Below are positions 1-8,320 of a stretch of 64,000 nt of DNA, one piece after another. The DNA lies in contig CAWUIQ010000013.1 in the NCBI GenBank assembly GCA_963922565.1, positions 20,664-84,663 of the forward strand, written 5' to 3'. A program made the translations under genes and the position numbers. The stretch comes from JBCBKL01 sp963922565 (lineage in GTDB: Bacteria > Pseudomonadota > Alphaproteobacteria > Rhodobacterales > Rhodobacteraceae). Position 1 is the stretch's first letter. The number at the start of each line of letters is the position of its first letter. The notes beneath the pieces were generated by a model. It was given only the letters and a program-made list of their open reading frames with translations. It had not been told where the DNA came from and searched no databases.

Positions 1-1084
1 TCCAGAAGCTTTGAACCGCTGATCGGTGTTCCGAATTCTCAATGTCGAGATGGCAGGCCAGCATGTTGGCAAGACCGCCAACCTCACGCCCACCCATGGC
101 ATTGGGCTGGCCCGTGACGGACAGGGGACCGCAGCCGGGCTTGCCCAGGCGACCAGTTGCCATGTGGCAATTCAGGATCGCGTTAACCTTGTCGCTCCCA
201 GAAGTGGATTGGTTAACGCCCTGGCTGAAGATCGTGACGACCCTCTCGGTCTCCATCCACATCTTGGAAAAGGCGCGGATTTCGGCCTCGGTCAAACCGG
301 TCGCGGCTGAGTCGTCGGCGCGTGCCGCGTCTAGCGCTGCTTCGATCCCGTCGGTCCGGGCAAGAAACGCGTCGTCAATCAACCCGTTCTCGGCAATGTC
401 GACCAGCAATCGGTTGAAGAGCGCCACATCACTGCCGGGCCTGAGCGCAAGATGCAGGTCGGCCGCGTCGCAACTGGCCGTCCGGCGCGGGTCGACCACC
501 ACGATCCTTGTTCCGCGCTTTTGCCTTGCGGCCAGCACCCGCTGGTAGAGCACCGGATGGCACCAGGCGAGGTTCGAGCCGACCAGAACCACCAGATCGG
601 CCTCGTCGAGGTCTTCGTAGGTTCCGGGGACGGTGTCCGTTCCGAAGGCCCGCTTATGCCCGGCAACCGTCGAAGCCATGCAAAGGCGCGAGTTCGTGTC
701 GATGTTGGCCGAGCCGATGAACCCCTTCATCAGCTTGTTGGCGACATAATAATCCTCGGTCAGTAACTGCCCCGAGACATAGAATGCGACGCTGTCCGCC
801 CCGTGTTCCGCGATGGTTTCCGAAAAGCGGTCGGCAACCAGTTGCAGGGCGCTGTCCCAGTCGGTTTCACGTCCCTCGACCCGGGGCGCGAGCAACCGTC
901 CATCCAGCCCGACGGTCTCACCAAGGGCCGACCCCTTGGAGCAGAGCCGGCCATGATTGGCGGGGTGATCGGGATCGCCCCGCACATCAAGGCCACCCCT
1001 GCCATCGGCCCGCAGCAGAACACCGCATCCGACCCCGCAATACGGGCAGGTTGACCGGATCTCGGGCTGGTCGCTGCCGTCCAT
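1..1084 (-). CDS. nasA: Assimilatory nitrate reductase catalytic subunit, N-terminal part (cut by window edge)
   Basis: Molybdopterin-dependent reduction of nitrate to nitrite in the cytoplasm. Only the first ~361 codons are inside the window; the C-terminus lies beyond position 1. The start ATG at 1084 shares one base with the nirD stop (TGATG). Near residues 13-20 is CPYCGVGC, the cysteine cluster (C-x2-C-x3-C) that begins the [4Fe-4S] site of the molybdopterin oxidoreductase family. It is followed by stretches typical of the Mo-bis-MGD domain (ANIDTNSRLCMAS, WCHPVLYQR, QSTSGSDKVNAILN). It is the last gene seen of the nas operon, downstream of nirBD. The gene name rests on family motifs plus operon context. 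A formate dehydrogenase-like paralogue is unlikely beside nirBD and nrtABC. Confidence 0.93.
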   Translation of the reverse strand, partial: MDGSDQPEIRSTCPYCGVGCGVLLRADGRGGLDVRGDPDHPANHGRLCSKGSALGETVGLDGRLLAPRVEGRETDWDSALQLVADRFSETIAEHGADSVAFYVSGQLLTEDYYVANKLMKGFIGSANIDTNSRLCMASTVAGHKRAFGTDTVPGTYEDLDEADLVVLVGSNLAWCHPVLYQRVLAARQKRGTRIVVVDPRRTASCDAADLHLALRPGSDVALFNRLLVDIAENGLIDDAFLARTDGIEAALDAARADDSAATGLTEAEIRAFSKMWMETERVVTIFSQGVNQSTSGSDKVNAILNCHMATGRLGKPGCGPLSVTGQPNAMGGREVGGLANMLACHLDIENSEHRSAVQSFW

Positions 1085-1413
1085 CAGGCCGCACTTCTTT
1101 TGCCGATTGCGGCGCCGTCGATCAGGATCCGTCCTGCCTCGACCCGCGCGGGGTAGGTGTCGATCCGCCCATCCTCGCCCTTTGCTTCGCCGGTGTTCAG
1201 ATCGAAGACCCAGTTGTGCAACGGGCAGGTGACGTTCTGGCCGTGCACGATCCCTTCGCTGAGCGGGCCGCCCTTGTGGGGGCAGCGGTCCGATGTCGCA
1301 AAGACCTCTGCCGGTCCGGTTCGGAACAGCGCCACGCAACCGAGCGGGGTCTTGATGACCCGTGCGCCGCGTACTGGGATGTCATCAACGCTGCCAATGT
1401 CGATCCAGCTCAT
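1084..1413 (-). CDS. nirD: Nitrite reductase small subunit, Rieske-type
   Basis: Small subunit of the cytoplasmic NAD(P)H-dependent nitrite reductase that makes ammonium. The start chosen is ATG 1413 (MSWIDIGSV), which overlaps the nirB stop as ATGA; an upstream extension to 1482 would run into nirB and is rejected. The protein is ~109 residues, the usual size. It keeps the four Rieske ligands, CPH and CPLH (C-x-H ... C-x2-H), whereas some NirD proteins have lost them, so an intact [2Fe-2S] centre is expected. It is translationally coupled to nirB upstream and nasA downstream. Confidence 0.93.
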   Translation of the reverse strand: MSWIDIGSVDDIPVRGARVIKTPLGCVALFRTGPAEVFATSDRCPHKGGPLSEGIVHGQNVTCPLHNWVFDLNTGEAKGEDGRIDTYPARVEAGRILIDGAAIGKRSAA

Positions 1414-3842
1414 TCCGCGGCCTCCAGTGTCAGATCGGCAAGGGGTGCAAAGGATCGCGCCTCTTTCGCTCGCTCGGCCCACGGATCCTTGCGGTAGATC
1501 GACTGCGACAGCTCGAACCGCTCGATCAGCGCCGCACGCTCTTCAAGATCATCGACAACGCGCGCCTTGACCCAATCGAGACCCACCTTGGCCACCCATT
1601 TGTATGGCCGGTCGAGGTACTTTGCGTGCTCGCGATAAAGCTGGATGAAGGCAACTGTCAGGTCGATGGCTTCCTGCTCGGTCGCCACATCGGCAAGACG
1701 TTCGGTTTCCTTCACATCCATGCCCGCGGCCCCGGCGACGCCGACCTGATAGCCACTGTCGACGCAGACAACGCCCACATCCTTGCACGTCGCCTCGGCG
1801 CAGTTGCGCGGACAACCCGAGACGGCCAACTTGACCTTGTGCGGTGTCCAGGACCCCCAAAGCACCTGTTCGAGCTTGACGCCCAGCCCCGTTGAATCCT
1901 GGGTGCCGAACCTGCAATGATCGGTACCGACACAGGTTTTGACGGTCCGAAGGCCCTTGGAATAGGCGTGACCCGAAACCAGACCGGCCTTGTTCAGATC
2001 GGCCCAGATATGCGGTAGGTCCTCGCCCTTGACGCCCAAGAGATCGATGCGCTGCCCGCCCGTGACCTTGACGGTTGGCACATCGTATTTCTCGGCAGCG
2101 TCTGCGATGGCACGCAATTCGCGCGGGTTCGTTATGCCGCCCCACATGCGGGGTACGACGCTGAAGGTGCCGTCCTTTTGGATGTTGGCGTGCTTGCGTT
2201 CGTTGACGAAGCGACTTTGCGGATCGTCCCGGTATTCCAGCGGCCAATCGGCCAGCAGATAGAAGTTGATCGCCGGCCGGCAGACATGGCAGCCGTTGGG
2301 CGTCTTCCATCCGAGTTCCTGCCACACAGCCGGTTGGCTCTTGAGCTCTTGCGCCTTGATCAGACGGCGGACGTCTTCGTGGGTAAGATCGGTGCAGCCG
2401 CAGACCGGCTGGGCCGCCGGTGCCGCATACTCATCCCCCAAGGTCACTTCCAAAAGCTGTTCGACCAGCCCGGTGCACGTCCCGCACGACCCGCTTGCCT
2501 TTGTCGTGGTGCGAACCGCGCCGAGGTCCGTTGCCCCGGCTGCGATCGCATCGACGATCTGTCCCTTGCATATGCCGTTGCAGCCACAGATCTCTGCCTC
2601 AGGCGGCAATGCTGCAACGGCTGAGAGGGGGTCCGCGGGGGATCCTCCCTGATAGGCGGGGCCAAAGATCAGCGTCTCGCGCATCTCGTCGACATCGGTC
2701 CCGTCTTTGATCAGCCCGAAGAACCAGTTGCCGTCTGCCGTGTCGCCGTACATGACGGCACCGATCAGGCAGTCATCCTTGATGACCAGCCGCTTGTAGA
2801 TGCCGCGCCCCGGGTCGCGGAACACGATGTCCTCGCGGTCAGGCCCGTCCGCGAAGTCACCGGCACTGAAAAGATCGCAACCGGTTACCTTCAGCTTGGT
2901 CGCGACATCCTTGACGACAAAAGCGTCCGGCGCGCTGAGCAGCGATTGGGCCAGCACCTTGGCCTGATCATAGAGTGGTGCCACGAGGCCGAAGAGATGC
3001 CCGTCGAACTCCACACATTCACCCACGGCGAAGATGTCGGCCTCAGATGTCTGCATCTGGGCATTGACGGTAATGCCGCGCCCGGTCTCTAACCCGGCAT
3101 CCGTTGCAAGCCGCGTTTCGGGCCGAATGCCAACGGCCATGACAACCAGATCAGCGGGCAATGTCTCACCCGATTCCAGCAGCACGCCTTCGGCTTTCCC
3201 GTCGCCGATGATCGCCTTGGTCGAGGCCTGGGTCTTGATGGTGATCCCGCGCTTTTCGAGGTCCTTGCGCAAAAGGTATCCTGCGGCTTCATCAAGCTGC
3301 CGCTCCATCAGGTGGCCCATCAGATGTACGACGGTCACGTCCATTCCGCGCTCGGCCAGCCCCGCCGCCGCTTCGAGGCCCAAAAGACCTCCGCCGATGA
3401 CGACGGCTTTGCCACCGCGCGATGCCGCGTCGATCATCGCGTTCGTATCATCGAGATCGCGGTAGGTGATGACACCGGCAAGGTCCTTGCCCGGAACCGG
3501 AATGATGAACGGTGCCGAACCCGTGGCGATGACCAGCTTGTCGTAGGGAACGTGACCATTCTGGCCTTCGACGACTTTCATCTCGGGGTCGATCCGGATG
3601 ACATGTTCGCCGAAGCGGCAGGTGACACCCTGCGCCGCGTACCAGTCGTCACTGTGGGTCACGATGTCGTCGTAGGTCTTTTCCCCGGACAGCACCGGCG
3701 ACAGCATGATGCGGTTGTAGTTTCCACGCTGTTCGGCATTGAACAGCGTGATGTCGAAGGCTGCTGGATCAGTTTCCACCAGGTGTTCGATCACCCGGCC
3801 CGATGCCATGCCAGCGCCGATTATGACGAGTTTCTCTGTCAT
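1410..3842 (-). CDS. nirB: Nitrite reductase [NAD(P)H] large subunit
   Basis: About 810 residues. In order: an N-terminal FAD fold (IIGAGMASGR), an NAD(P)H fold around residues 150-165 (VVIGGGLLGLEAA), a BFD-like [2Fe-2S] segment (CGCNGICKG ... CGTCTG), and the C-terminal nitrite/sulfite reductase half. That half carries the siroheme and [4Fe-4S] cysteines (CVGTDHCRFG and SGCPRNCAEA). The second CGC...CHVC stretch fits the linker domain. The start is set at ATG 3842 (MTEKLVIIGAG) because the six-residue longer version would reach back into the upstream ABC gene. It reduces nitrite to ammonium with NirD. It is coupled to nirD by a 4-base overlap. Confidence 0.96.
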   Translation of the reverse strand: MTEKLVIIGAGMASGRVIEHLVETDPAAFDITLFNAEQRGNYNRIMLSPVLSGEKTYDDIVTHSDDWYAAQGVTCRFGEHVIRIDPEMKVVEGQNGHVPYDKLVIATGSAPFIIPVPGKDLAGVITYRDLDDTNAMIDAASRGGKAVVIGGGLLGLEAAAGLAERGMDVTVVHLMGHLMERQLDEAAGYLLRKDLEKRGITIKTQASTKAIIGDGKAEGVLLESGETLPADLVVMAVGIRPETRLATDAGLETGRGITVNAQMQTSEADIFAVGECVEFDGHLFGLVAPLYDQAKVLAQSLLSAPDAFVVKDVATKLKVTGCDLFSAGDFADGPDREDIVFRDPGRGIYKRLVIKDDCLIGAVMYGDTADGNWFFGLIKDGTDVDEMRETLIFGPAYQGGSPADPLSAVAALPPEAEICGCNGICKGQIVDAIAAGATDLGAVRTTTKASGSCGTCTGLVEQLLEVTLGDEYAAPAAQPVCGCTDLTHEDVRRLIKAQELKSQPAVWQELGWKTPNGCHVCRPAINFYLLADWPLEYRDDPQSRFVNERKHANIQKDGTFSVVPRMWGGITNPRELRAIADAAEKYDVPTVKVTGGQRIDLLGVKGEDLPHIWADLNKAGLVSGHAYSKGLRTVKTCVGTDHCRFGTQDSTGLGVKLEQVLWGSWTPHKVKLAVSGCPRNCAEATCKDVGVVCVDSGYQVGVAGAAGMDVKETERLADVATEQEAIDLTVAFIQLYREHAKYLDRPYKWVAKVGLDWVKARVVDDLEERAALIERFELSQSIYRKDPWAERAKEARSFAPLADLTLEAAE

Positions 3843-3846
3843 GCCT

Positions 3847-5535
3847 TTACTCTGCCGCAACGGCCGTGGCGACCGGTTTGGGTTTTGGTTTGGGTTTCGC
3901 GCCGTGTTCGTATTCTTCGAGGAAATCCAGAACCTCCTGCCGATAGGCGTAGTAGTCGGGATGTTCGAGAAGTGCCTTGCGGGTGCGGGGGCGTGGCAGT
4001 TTCACGTCTGTGATCTTGCCGATCGTCGCCTGCGGCCCGTTGGTCATCATGACCACGCGGTCGGCCAGAAGGATCGCTTCATCTACATCGTGGGTCACGC
4101 AGATCGCGGTCACCTTGGTCCGGCTCCAGACTTCCATCAGAACCTCCTGCAGCTCCCAGCGGGTAAGACTGTCGAGCATTCCGAAGGGCTCATCGAGCAG
4201 CAGCAGTTTGGGGCTGAGCGCAAAGGCCCGCGCGATACCGACCCGCTGCTTCATGCCGTTCGACAGATCCGCAGCGGACTTGTCCATCGCATCGGCGAGG
4301 CCCACCCGTTCGAGGTAATATTCGACCACATCCTGCCGCTCGGCCTGGCTCGCGCGTGGATAGACCTTGTCGACACCAATCGCGACGTTTTCCTTGGCGG
4401 TCAGCCAGGGAAACAGGTTGGGCGATTGGAACACCACGGCACGTTCAGGGTCAGCCCCTTCGACGTGGCGGCCATCGAGCTTGATCGCGCCTTTTGAAAT
4501 CTCGTTCAGGCCCGCTGCCATCGTCAGCACCGTGGATTTGCCGCAGCCCGAATGGCCGATCAGCGAAATGAATTCGCCCCGGTCGATCTTGAGGTCGAAA
4601 TTCTCGACCACGGTGAGAGGCCCCTTGGGCGTAGGATAGACCTTGTGCAGCATCGAAAAGTCGAGGAAGCGATTGTCGATCAGACCCTTCTGCGCCTCGG
4701 CAACCGCCGTGGGGACGCCGTGGATCGGGGTCACATCCGGCAATTCCCGTGTGCCCTCGACCTTGGCTTCGATGCCGACATCCACAAGGTATGACGTCAC
4801 CTGCGCCCGCAGCGCCTTGAATGTCTCATCATGGTTCATCTCGTGCCTATCACGTGGGCGCGGGATCGAAACGGTAACGGGATCGCCCAGCGTTCCATCG
4901 GGGTTCAGCGGGATGATGCGGTCAGCCATCAGGATGGCCTCGTCGACGTCGTTGGTAATGAGGACGCAAGTTTTCCGGTCTCGTTCCCAGATATGCAGGA
5001 TCTCGTCCGCAAGATTGGCCCGGGTCAGCGCGTCGAGGGCCGAGAGCGGCTCGTCCAGCAGCAGCATCTCGGGTTCCATGGCGAGCGCCCGGGCCACGGC
5101 GACCCGCTGGCGCATGCCACCCGAAAGCTCGGCCGGGCGGCGTGTGACTGCATGACTGAGACCGACCATGCCGATGTAATGCGCCGCCTTTTTGGTCTTT
5201 TCCGCCTTTGACAGTTTCGGATGCACCGCGTCGATGGCCAGCATGACGTTTCCCTGCACGGTCAGCCACGGCATCAGCGAATAGCTCTGGAAAACCAGGC
5301 CGCGTTCAGGGCCAGGTCCGTTGATTGGCGCGCCCTTGAAGGTCACCTTGCCTTTGTCGGGCGTCTCCAGCCCGGCGATGAGGTTCATGAGGGTCGATTT
5401 TCCGCTGCCGGAAAACCCGAGGATCGCGACGAACTCACCTTCGTTCACCGCCAGATCGATCCCTTTCAGAACGTCGATCTGTGCAGATCCTTCGCCAAAC
5501 CCTTTTGATACGTTTTCGAACTTCAGGATGCTCAT
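3847..5535 (-). CDS. Nitrate ABC transporter, fused double ATP-binding protein (NrtC/NrtD-like)
   Basis: Energises nitrate/nitrite import with NrtA and NrtB. Two complete ABC ATPase domains lie in one ~560-residue chain. Domain 1 has Walker A GFSGSGKST, signature LSGGMRQR and Walker B LLLDEP. Domain 2 has GHSGCGKST, signature LSNGMKQR and LLLDEP. The switch histidine is present in domain 2 (VTHDVDEA) but replaced by Asn in domain 1 (ITNDVDEA), so the two sites should not be equivalent. The C-terminus ends in a KPKPKPKP tail. The fusion differs from cyanobacterial NrtC, whose second half is a substrate-binding domain. Start: ATG 5535 has GGTGA upstream; GTG 5544, overlapping the nrtB stop, is an alternative. 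Confidence 0.88.
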   Translation of the reverse strand: MSILKFENVSKGFGEGSAQIDVLKGIDLAVNEGEFVAILGFSGSGKSTLMNLIAGLETPDKGKVTFKGAPINGPGPERGLVFQSYSLMPWLTVQGNVMLAIDAVHPKLSKAEKTKKAAHYIGMVGLSHAVTRRPAELSGGMRQRVAVARALAMEPEMLLLDEPLSALDALTRANLADEILHIWERDRKTCVLITNDVDEAILMADRIIPLNPDGTLGDPVTVSIPRPRDRHEMNHDETFKALRAQVTSYLVDVGIEAKVEGTRELPDVTPIHGVPTAVAEAQKGLIDNRFLDFSMLHKVYPTPKGPLTVVENFDLKIDRGEFISLIGHSGCGKSTVLTMAAGLNEISKGAIKLDGRHVEGADPERAVVFQSPNLFPWLTAKENVAIGVDKVYPRASQAERQDVVEYYLERVGLADAMDKSAADLSNGMKQRVGIARAFALSPKLLLLDEPFGMLDSLTRWELQEVLMEVWSRTKVTAICVTHDVDEAILLADRVVMMTNGPQATIGKITDVKLPRPRTRKALLEHPDYYAYRQEVLDFLEEYEHGAKPKPKPKPVATAVAAE

Positions 5536-5540
5536 CGGGT

Positions 5541-6623
5541 TCACCGGTTGTTCGAGAAGGTAAAGAGGGACTGGAGCGCGTACATCACGCGGTCGAGCAG
5601 GAAGCCGATGATACCGATGGTAAAGACGGCGACCATGATCTTGGCGAGCGACTGGCTCGATCCGTTCTGGAATTCATCCCATACGAATTTGCCGAGCCCT
5701 GGGTTCTGCGCCAGCATTTCCGCCGCGATCAGGACCATCCAGCCAACGCCGAGGCTGAGCCGAAGACCGGTAAAGATAAGGGGCAGGGCAGACGGCAGGA
5801 CCAGCTTGGTAATCTTGGTCCAGGTGTTCATTTTGAGCACCTTCGACACGTTCACCAGATCCTTGTCGATCGATGACACACCAAGTGCAGTGTTGATCAG
5901 CGTCGGCCACAGCGAACAGAGCGTCACGGTGATGGCAGAGATCAGGAATGACTTTGCGAACCAGCCGTCATTGGTGACATAGACCGCACTGACAACCATG
6001 GTGACAATGGGCAGCCAGGCAAGCGGGCTGACCGGTTTGAAAATCTGGATCAGCGGATTGAGCGCTGCGTTCGCGGTGACCGACAGCCCGGCGGCGATGC
6101 CAAGCGGCACTGCGACGACCGTGGCGATCAGGAAGCCAAAAAAGACCGTTTTGATTGAGGTCCAGATCTGCTGGTAATAGCTCGGTGCGCCGGTATAGGC
6201 GACGGTCTTGACCTCATCCGCGCGGCCCGCATCGATCAGACGCTGGTTGCGCTTTTCGACCATGGCCTCGAATTTCGCGCGCTTCGCTGCCTTGGCCTGC
6301 GCGTCTTCATGCAGGTTCACCGCTTCGGCCCAGACCTGCGCGGGTCCTGGCACGGCACCCAGAGATGTCTGCACCTTCGGCGCCATCGTGCCCCAGAGCA
6401 GCAGGAATGCGGCAATCGCCAAGAGCGGGACCGCAAGCAGACGCCAAATTTCGGTCATCTGCGCCCGTGGATTGTCGCCTGCGGCAGCGCGCAGCAGCGG
6501 CGTGGCCCAGGCGAGGCCCAGAACCTGGAACCACTTGTCAGCCTTGTTGATGCGGGTGAAGACGCGCGCGCGCCGCGCTTCGCGATCTTCGTTCGCAATG
6601 GTTTCGGGATCTATAGCGGTCAT
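5541..6623 (-). CDS. nrtB: Nitrate ABC transporter permease
   Basis: Inner-membrane permease of the nitrate importer, 360 residues. After a cytoplasmic N-terminus comes a membrane segment near residues 62-80, a charged loop, and then the BPD_transp_1 core. The core includes the EAA-like cytoplasmic loop around LVNVSKVLKMNTWTKITKLV, where it should contact the ATPase. Length and loop arrangement match NrtB/NasE-type permeases. It lies between nrtA and the double ATPase and overlaps the latter at GTGA if the GTG start is used. A stable hairpin sits just upstream (6654-6680). Confidence 0.92.
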   Translation of the reverse strand: MTAIDPETIANEDREARRARVFTRINKADKWFQVLGLAWATPLLRAAAGDNPRAQMTEIWRLLAVPLLAIAAFLLLWGTMAPKVQTSLGAVPGPAQVWAEAVNLHEDAQAKAAKRAKFEAMVEKRNQRLIDAGRADEVKTVAYTGAPSYYQQIWTSIKTVFFGFLIATVVAVPLGIAAGLSVTANAALNPLIQIFKPVSPLAWLPIVTMVVSAVYVTNDGWFAKSFLISAITVTLCSLWPTLINTALGVSSIDKDLVNVSKVLKMNTWTKITKLVLPSALPLIFTGLRLSLGVGWMVLIAAEMLAQNPGLGKFVWDEFQNGSSQSLAKIMVAVFTIGIIGFLLDRVMYALQSLFTFSNNR

Positions 6624-6653
6624 CGCCAGGTCCTTTGCAAGATAGAGAAAATG

Positions 6654-6680
6654 GCGCGGCCTGGGGAGAAGGGGCCGCGC
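6654..6680 (-). terminator. Intercistronic hairpin between nrtA and nrtB
   Basis: On the minus strand GCGCGGCC and GGCCGCGC form a perfect 8-bp stem with an 11-base loop, followed by CATTTTC. It is weak as a terminator because the T-run is interrupted. The position, directly after the binding-protein gene, suggests partial termination or 3'-end protection so that NrtA is made in excess over the membrane parts. Confidence 0.55.
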
Positions 6681-6687
6681 ACTTGGA

Positions 6688-8055
6688 TCAGCCTTGGATC
6701 TCGTTGCCGATGACCCGCTCTTCGCCCTTCAGGCCGATTTCGAGCGTTTCGAGATAGGCGTTCGGCTCACGTCCGTCGTAGGGAATGCCGTCGATGATAT
6801 CCTCGGCAGGGGTCGCTGCCTTGTAGCCATCGCTGTCCCAGGGGAAGTCGGCCTCGTTCGCCATACCCTCGTCCACGAGCAGCCGCGCGGCCTCAAGATA
6901 GATGTCCGGACGGTAAACTTTCTTGGCCGTATCGTGGTACCAGCTGTCGGGCTTTGCATCCGCAATCTGACCCCAGCGGCGCATCTGGGTCAGGTACCAG
7001 ATCGCATCCGAATAGAAGGGATAGGTCGCGTTGTAGCGGAAGAACACGTTGAAGTCGGGCACCTCACGGACATCGCCTTTTTCGTACTCGAAGGTTCCCG
7101 TCATCGAGTTCGCGATCACTTCGTAGTCCGCACCAACGTATTCGGGGCGCGACAGGATCTCGACGGCCTCGGGCCGGTTGGCGTTGTCGTTTTCGTCAAG
7201 CCAGATGGCGGCGCGGATCAGGGCCTTGGTGATGGCGAGGGTCGTGTTCGGATACTGCTCTGCGAACTGTGCCGTGATGCCGAACACTTTCTCCGGGTTG
7301 TTTTTCCACAGCTCGTAGTCGGTGATCACAGGCACGCCGATGCCTTTGAACACAGCCTGCTGGTTCCATGGTTCACCAACGCAATAGCCATAGATTGTGC
7401 CCGCTTCGAGTGTTGCGGGCATCTGCGGCGGTGGCGTCACGCTAAGCAGAACGTCGGCGTTGATCTGACCGCTGATGTTTTCTGGCGAATAGTAACCCGG
7501 GTGCAAACCACCGGCTGCAAGCCAGTAGCGCAGTTCATAATTGTGGGTCGATACGGGGAAGACCATGCCCATGTTGAACGGCTTGCCTTCGGACTTGAAC
7601 TGCTCGACGACCGGGGCCAGCGCCGTTGCAGAGATCGGGTGCTGCGGGCGACCATCGTCCATTTTGGGGATGTTCGGCTTCATCATGTCCCAGATTTCGT
7701 TCGACACGGTGATGCCGTTACCATTCAGGTCCATCGAGAACGGGGTGATGATGTGTGCCTCGGTACCGAAACCGATTGTTGCCGCAAGCGGCTGACCGGC
7801 CAGCATATGAGCGCCGTCGAGCTGACCGTCGATCACTCCGTCCAGGAGAACCTTCCAGTTTGCCTGTGCTTCGAGTGTCACGAACAGACCTTCATCAAGG
7901 AAGTATCCCTGTTCGTAGGCCACCGCCAACGGCGCCATGTCGGTCAGTTTGATAAAGCCGAATGTCAGTTCGTCCTTCTCGAGTTCGAGCAGTTCGGCCA
8001 AAGCCGGCCCCGCAAGTAATGCGGACGTGGCAAGCGTGAGCATGAATTTCTTCAT
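6688..8055 (-). CDS. nrtA: Nitrate ABC transporter substrate-binding protein
   Basis: Periplasmic nitrate-binding component, about 455 residues. The start is ATG 8055 (MKKFMLTLATSALLAGPALA), preceded by AAGGGA; the upstream in-frame extension crosses the leader terminator and is rejected. It has a Sec signal peptide, cleaved after ALA. The rest matches the NrtA/CmpA family (GFIKLTDMAPLAVAYEQGYF; CVGEPWNQQA around the ligand site). The same CVGEPW signature recurs in NasS at 8321-9496, consistent with a shared nitrate-binding fold. The gene is preceded by the ANTAR-type attenuator leader, so its expression and that of the genes after it should depend on NasT. Confidence 0.95.
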   Translation of the reverse strand: MKKFMLTLATSALLAGPALAELLELEKDELTFGFIKLTDMAPLAVAYEQGYFLDEGLFVTLEAQANWKVLLDGVIDGQLDGAHMLAGQPLAATIGFGTEAHIITPFSMDLNGNGITVSNEIWDMMKPNIPKMDDGRPQHPISATALAPVVEQFKSEGKPFNMGMVFPVSTHNYELRYWLAAGGLHPGYYSPENISGQINADVLLSVTPPPQMPATLEAGTIYGYCVGEPWNQQAVFKGIGVPVITDYELWKNNPEKVFGITAQFAEQYPNTTLAITKALIRAAIWLDENDNANRPEAVEILSRPEYVGADYEVIANSMTGTFEYEKGDVREVPDFNVFFRYNATYPFYSDAIWYLTQMRRWGQIADAKPDSWYHDTAKKVYRPDIYLEAARLLVDEGMANEADFPWDSDGYKAATPAEDIIDGIPYDGREPNAYLETLEIGLKGEERVIGNEIQG

Positions 8056-8098
8056 ATACGTGTCCCTTGGTTCTCGTGCCCTGTGCGCCGGGCAATGC

Positions 8099-8148
8099 AA
8101 AAAACGCCGCTGACCATCCTTGCCTTTCAGGCAAAGGGTCGAGCGACG
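8099..8148 (-). terminator. Intrinsic terminator in the nrtA leader (attenuator)
   Basis: Read on the minus strand, CGTCGCT-CGACC-CTTTGCCT, a GAA loop, then AGGCAAGG-A-TGGTC-AGCGGCG forms a long hairpin at 8105-8148, followed at once by six T residues (8104-8099). It lies ~45 bases upstream of the nrtA start. Its 5' strand shares bases with the second ANTAR-type hairpin, so only one of the two can form. Confidence 0.88.
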
Positions 8149-8202
8149 GTGCTCAGATCATCCCTGTCGGAGGGGGTGTTGTGGCGGACAGCGTCGTTGC
8201 TG
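8141..8202 (-). promoter_or_regulatory. Two-hairpin ANTAR-target RNA in the nrtA leader (NasT antitermination site)
   Basis: On the transcribed strand, CAGC-AACGAC-GCTG (8202-8189) and GAGC-ACCGTC-GCTC (8154-8141) are two short stems with six-base loops. Each loop has A at position 1 and G at position 4, the known signature of RNA bound by ANTAR-domain antiterminators. The second hairpin uses bases needed by the terminator at 8105-8148. NasT binding is therefore expected to block termination when nitrate releases NasT from NasS. The linker between the hairpins is ~34 bases. Confidence 0.85.
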
Positions 8203-8320
8203 GCCCGTGTGCGGTGATAATGCGGCGCGGTTTGGATTCGCCAAGGTCATCAAGCCAAAAGGCCCGAGTATTTCTGCGACACAGCAAAATCGGCCGCCGC
8301 AACTGCACAAAAAAGCGGCA

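Noticed and set aside
6694..8019. 441-codon open frame on the plus strand
   Set aside because: Antisense to nrtA, whose signal peptide and family motifs are clear; no independent evidence for the shadow.
8281..8320. Possible sigma-54 promoter ahead of nrtA
   Set aside because: I found no GG/GC pair with the required ten-base spacing in the leader.
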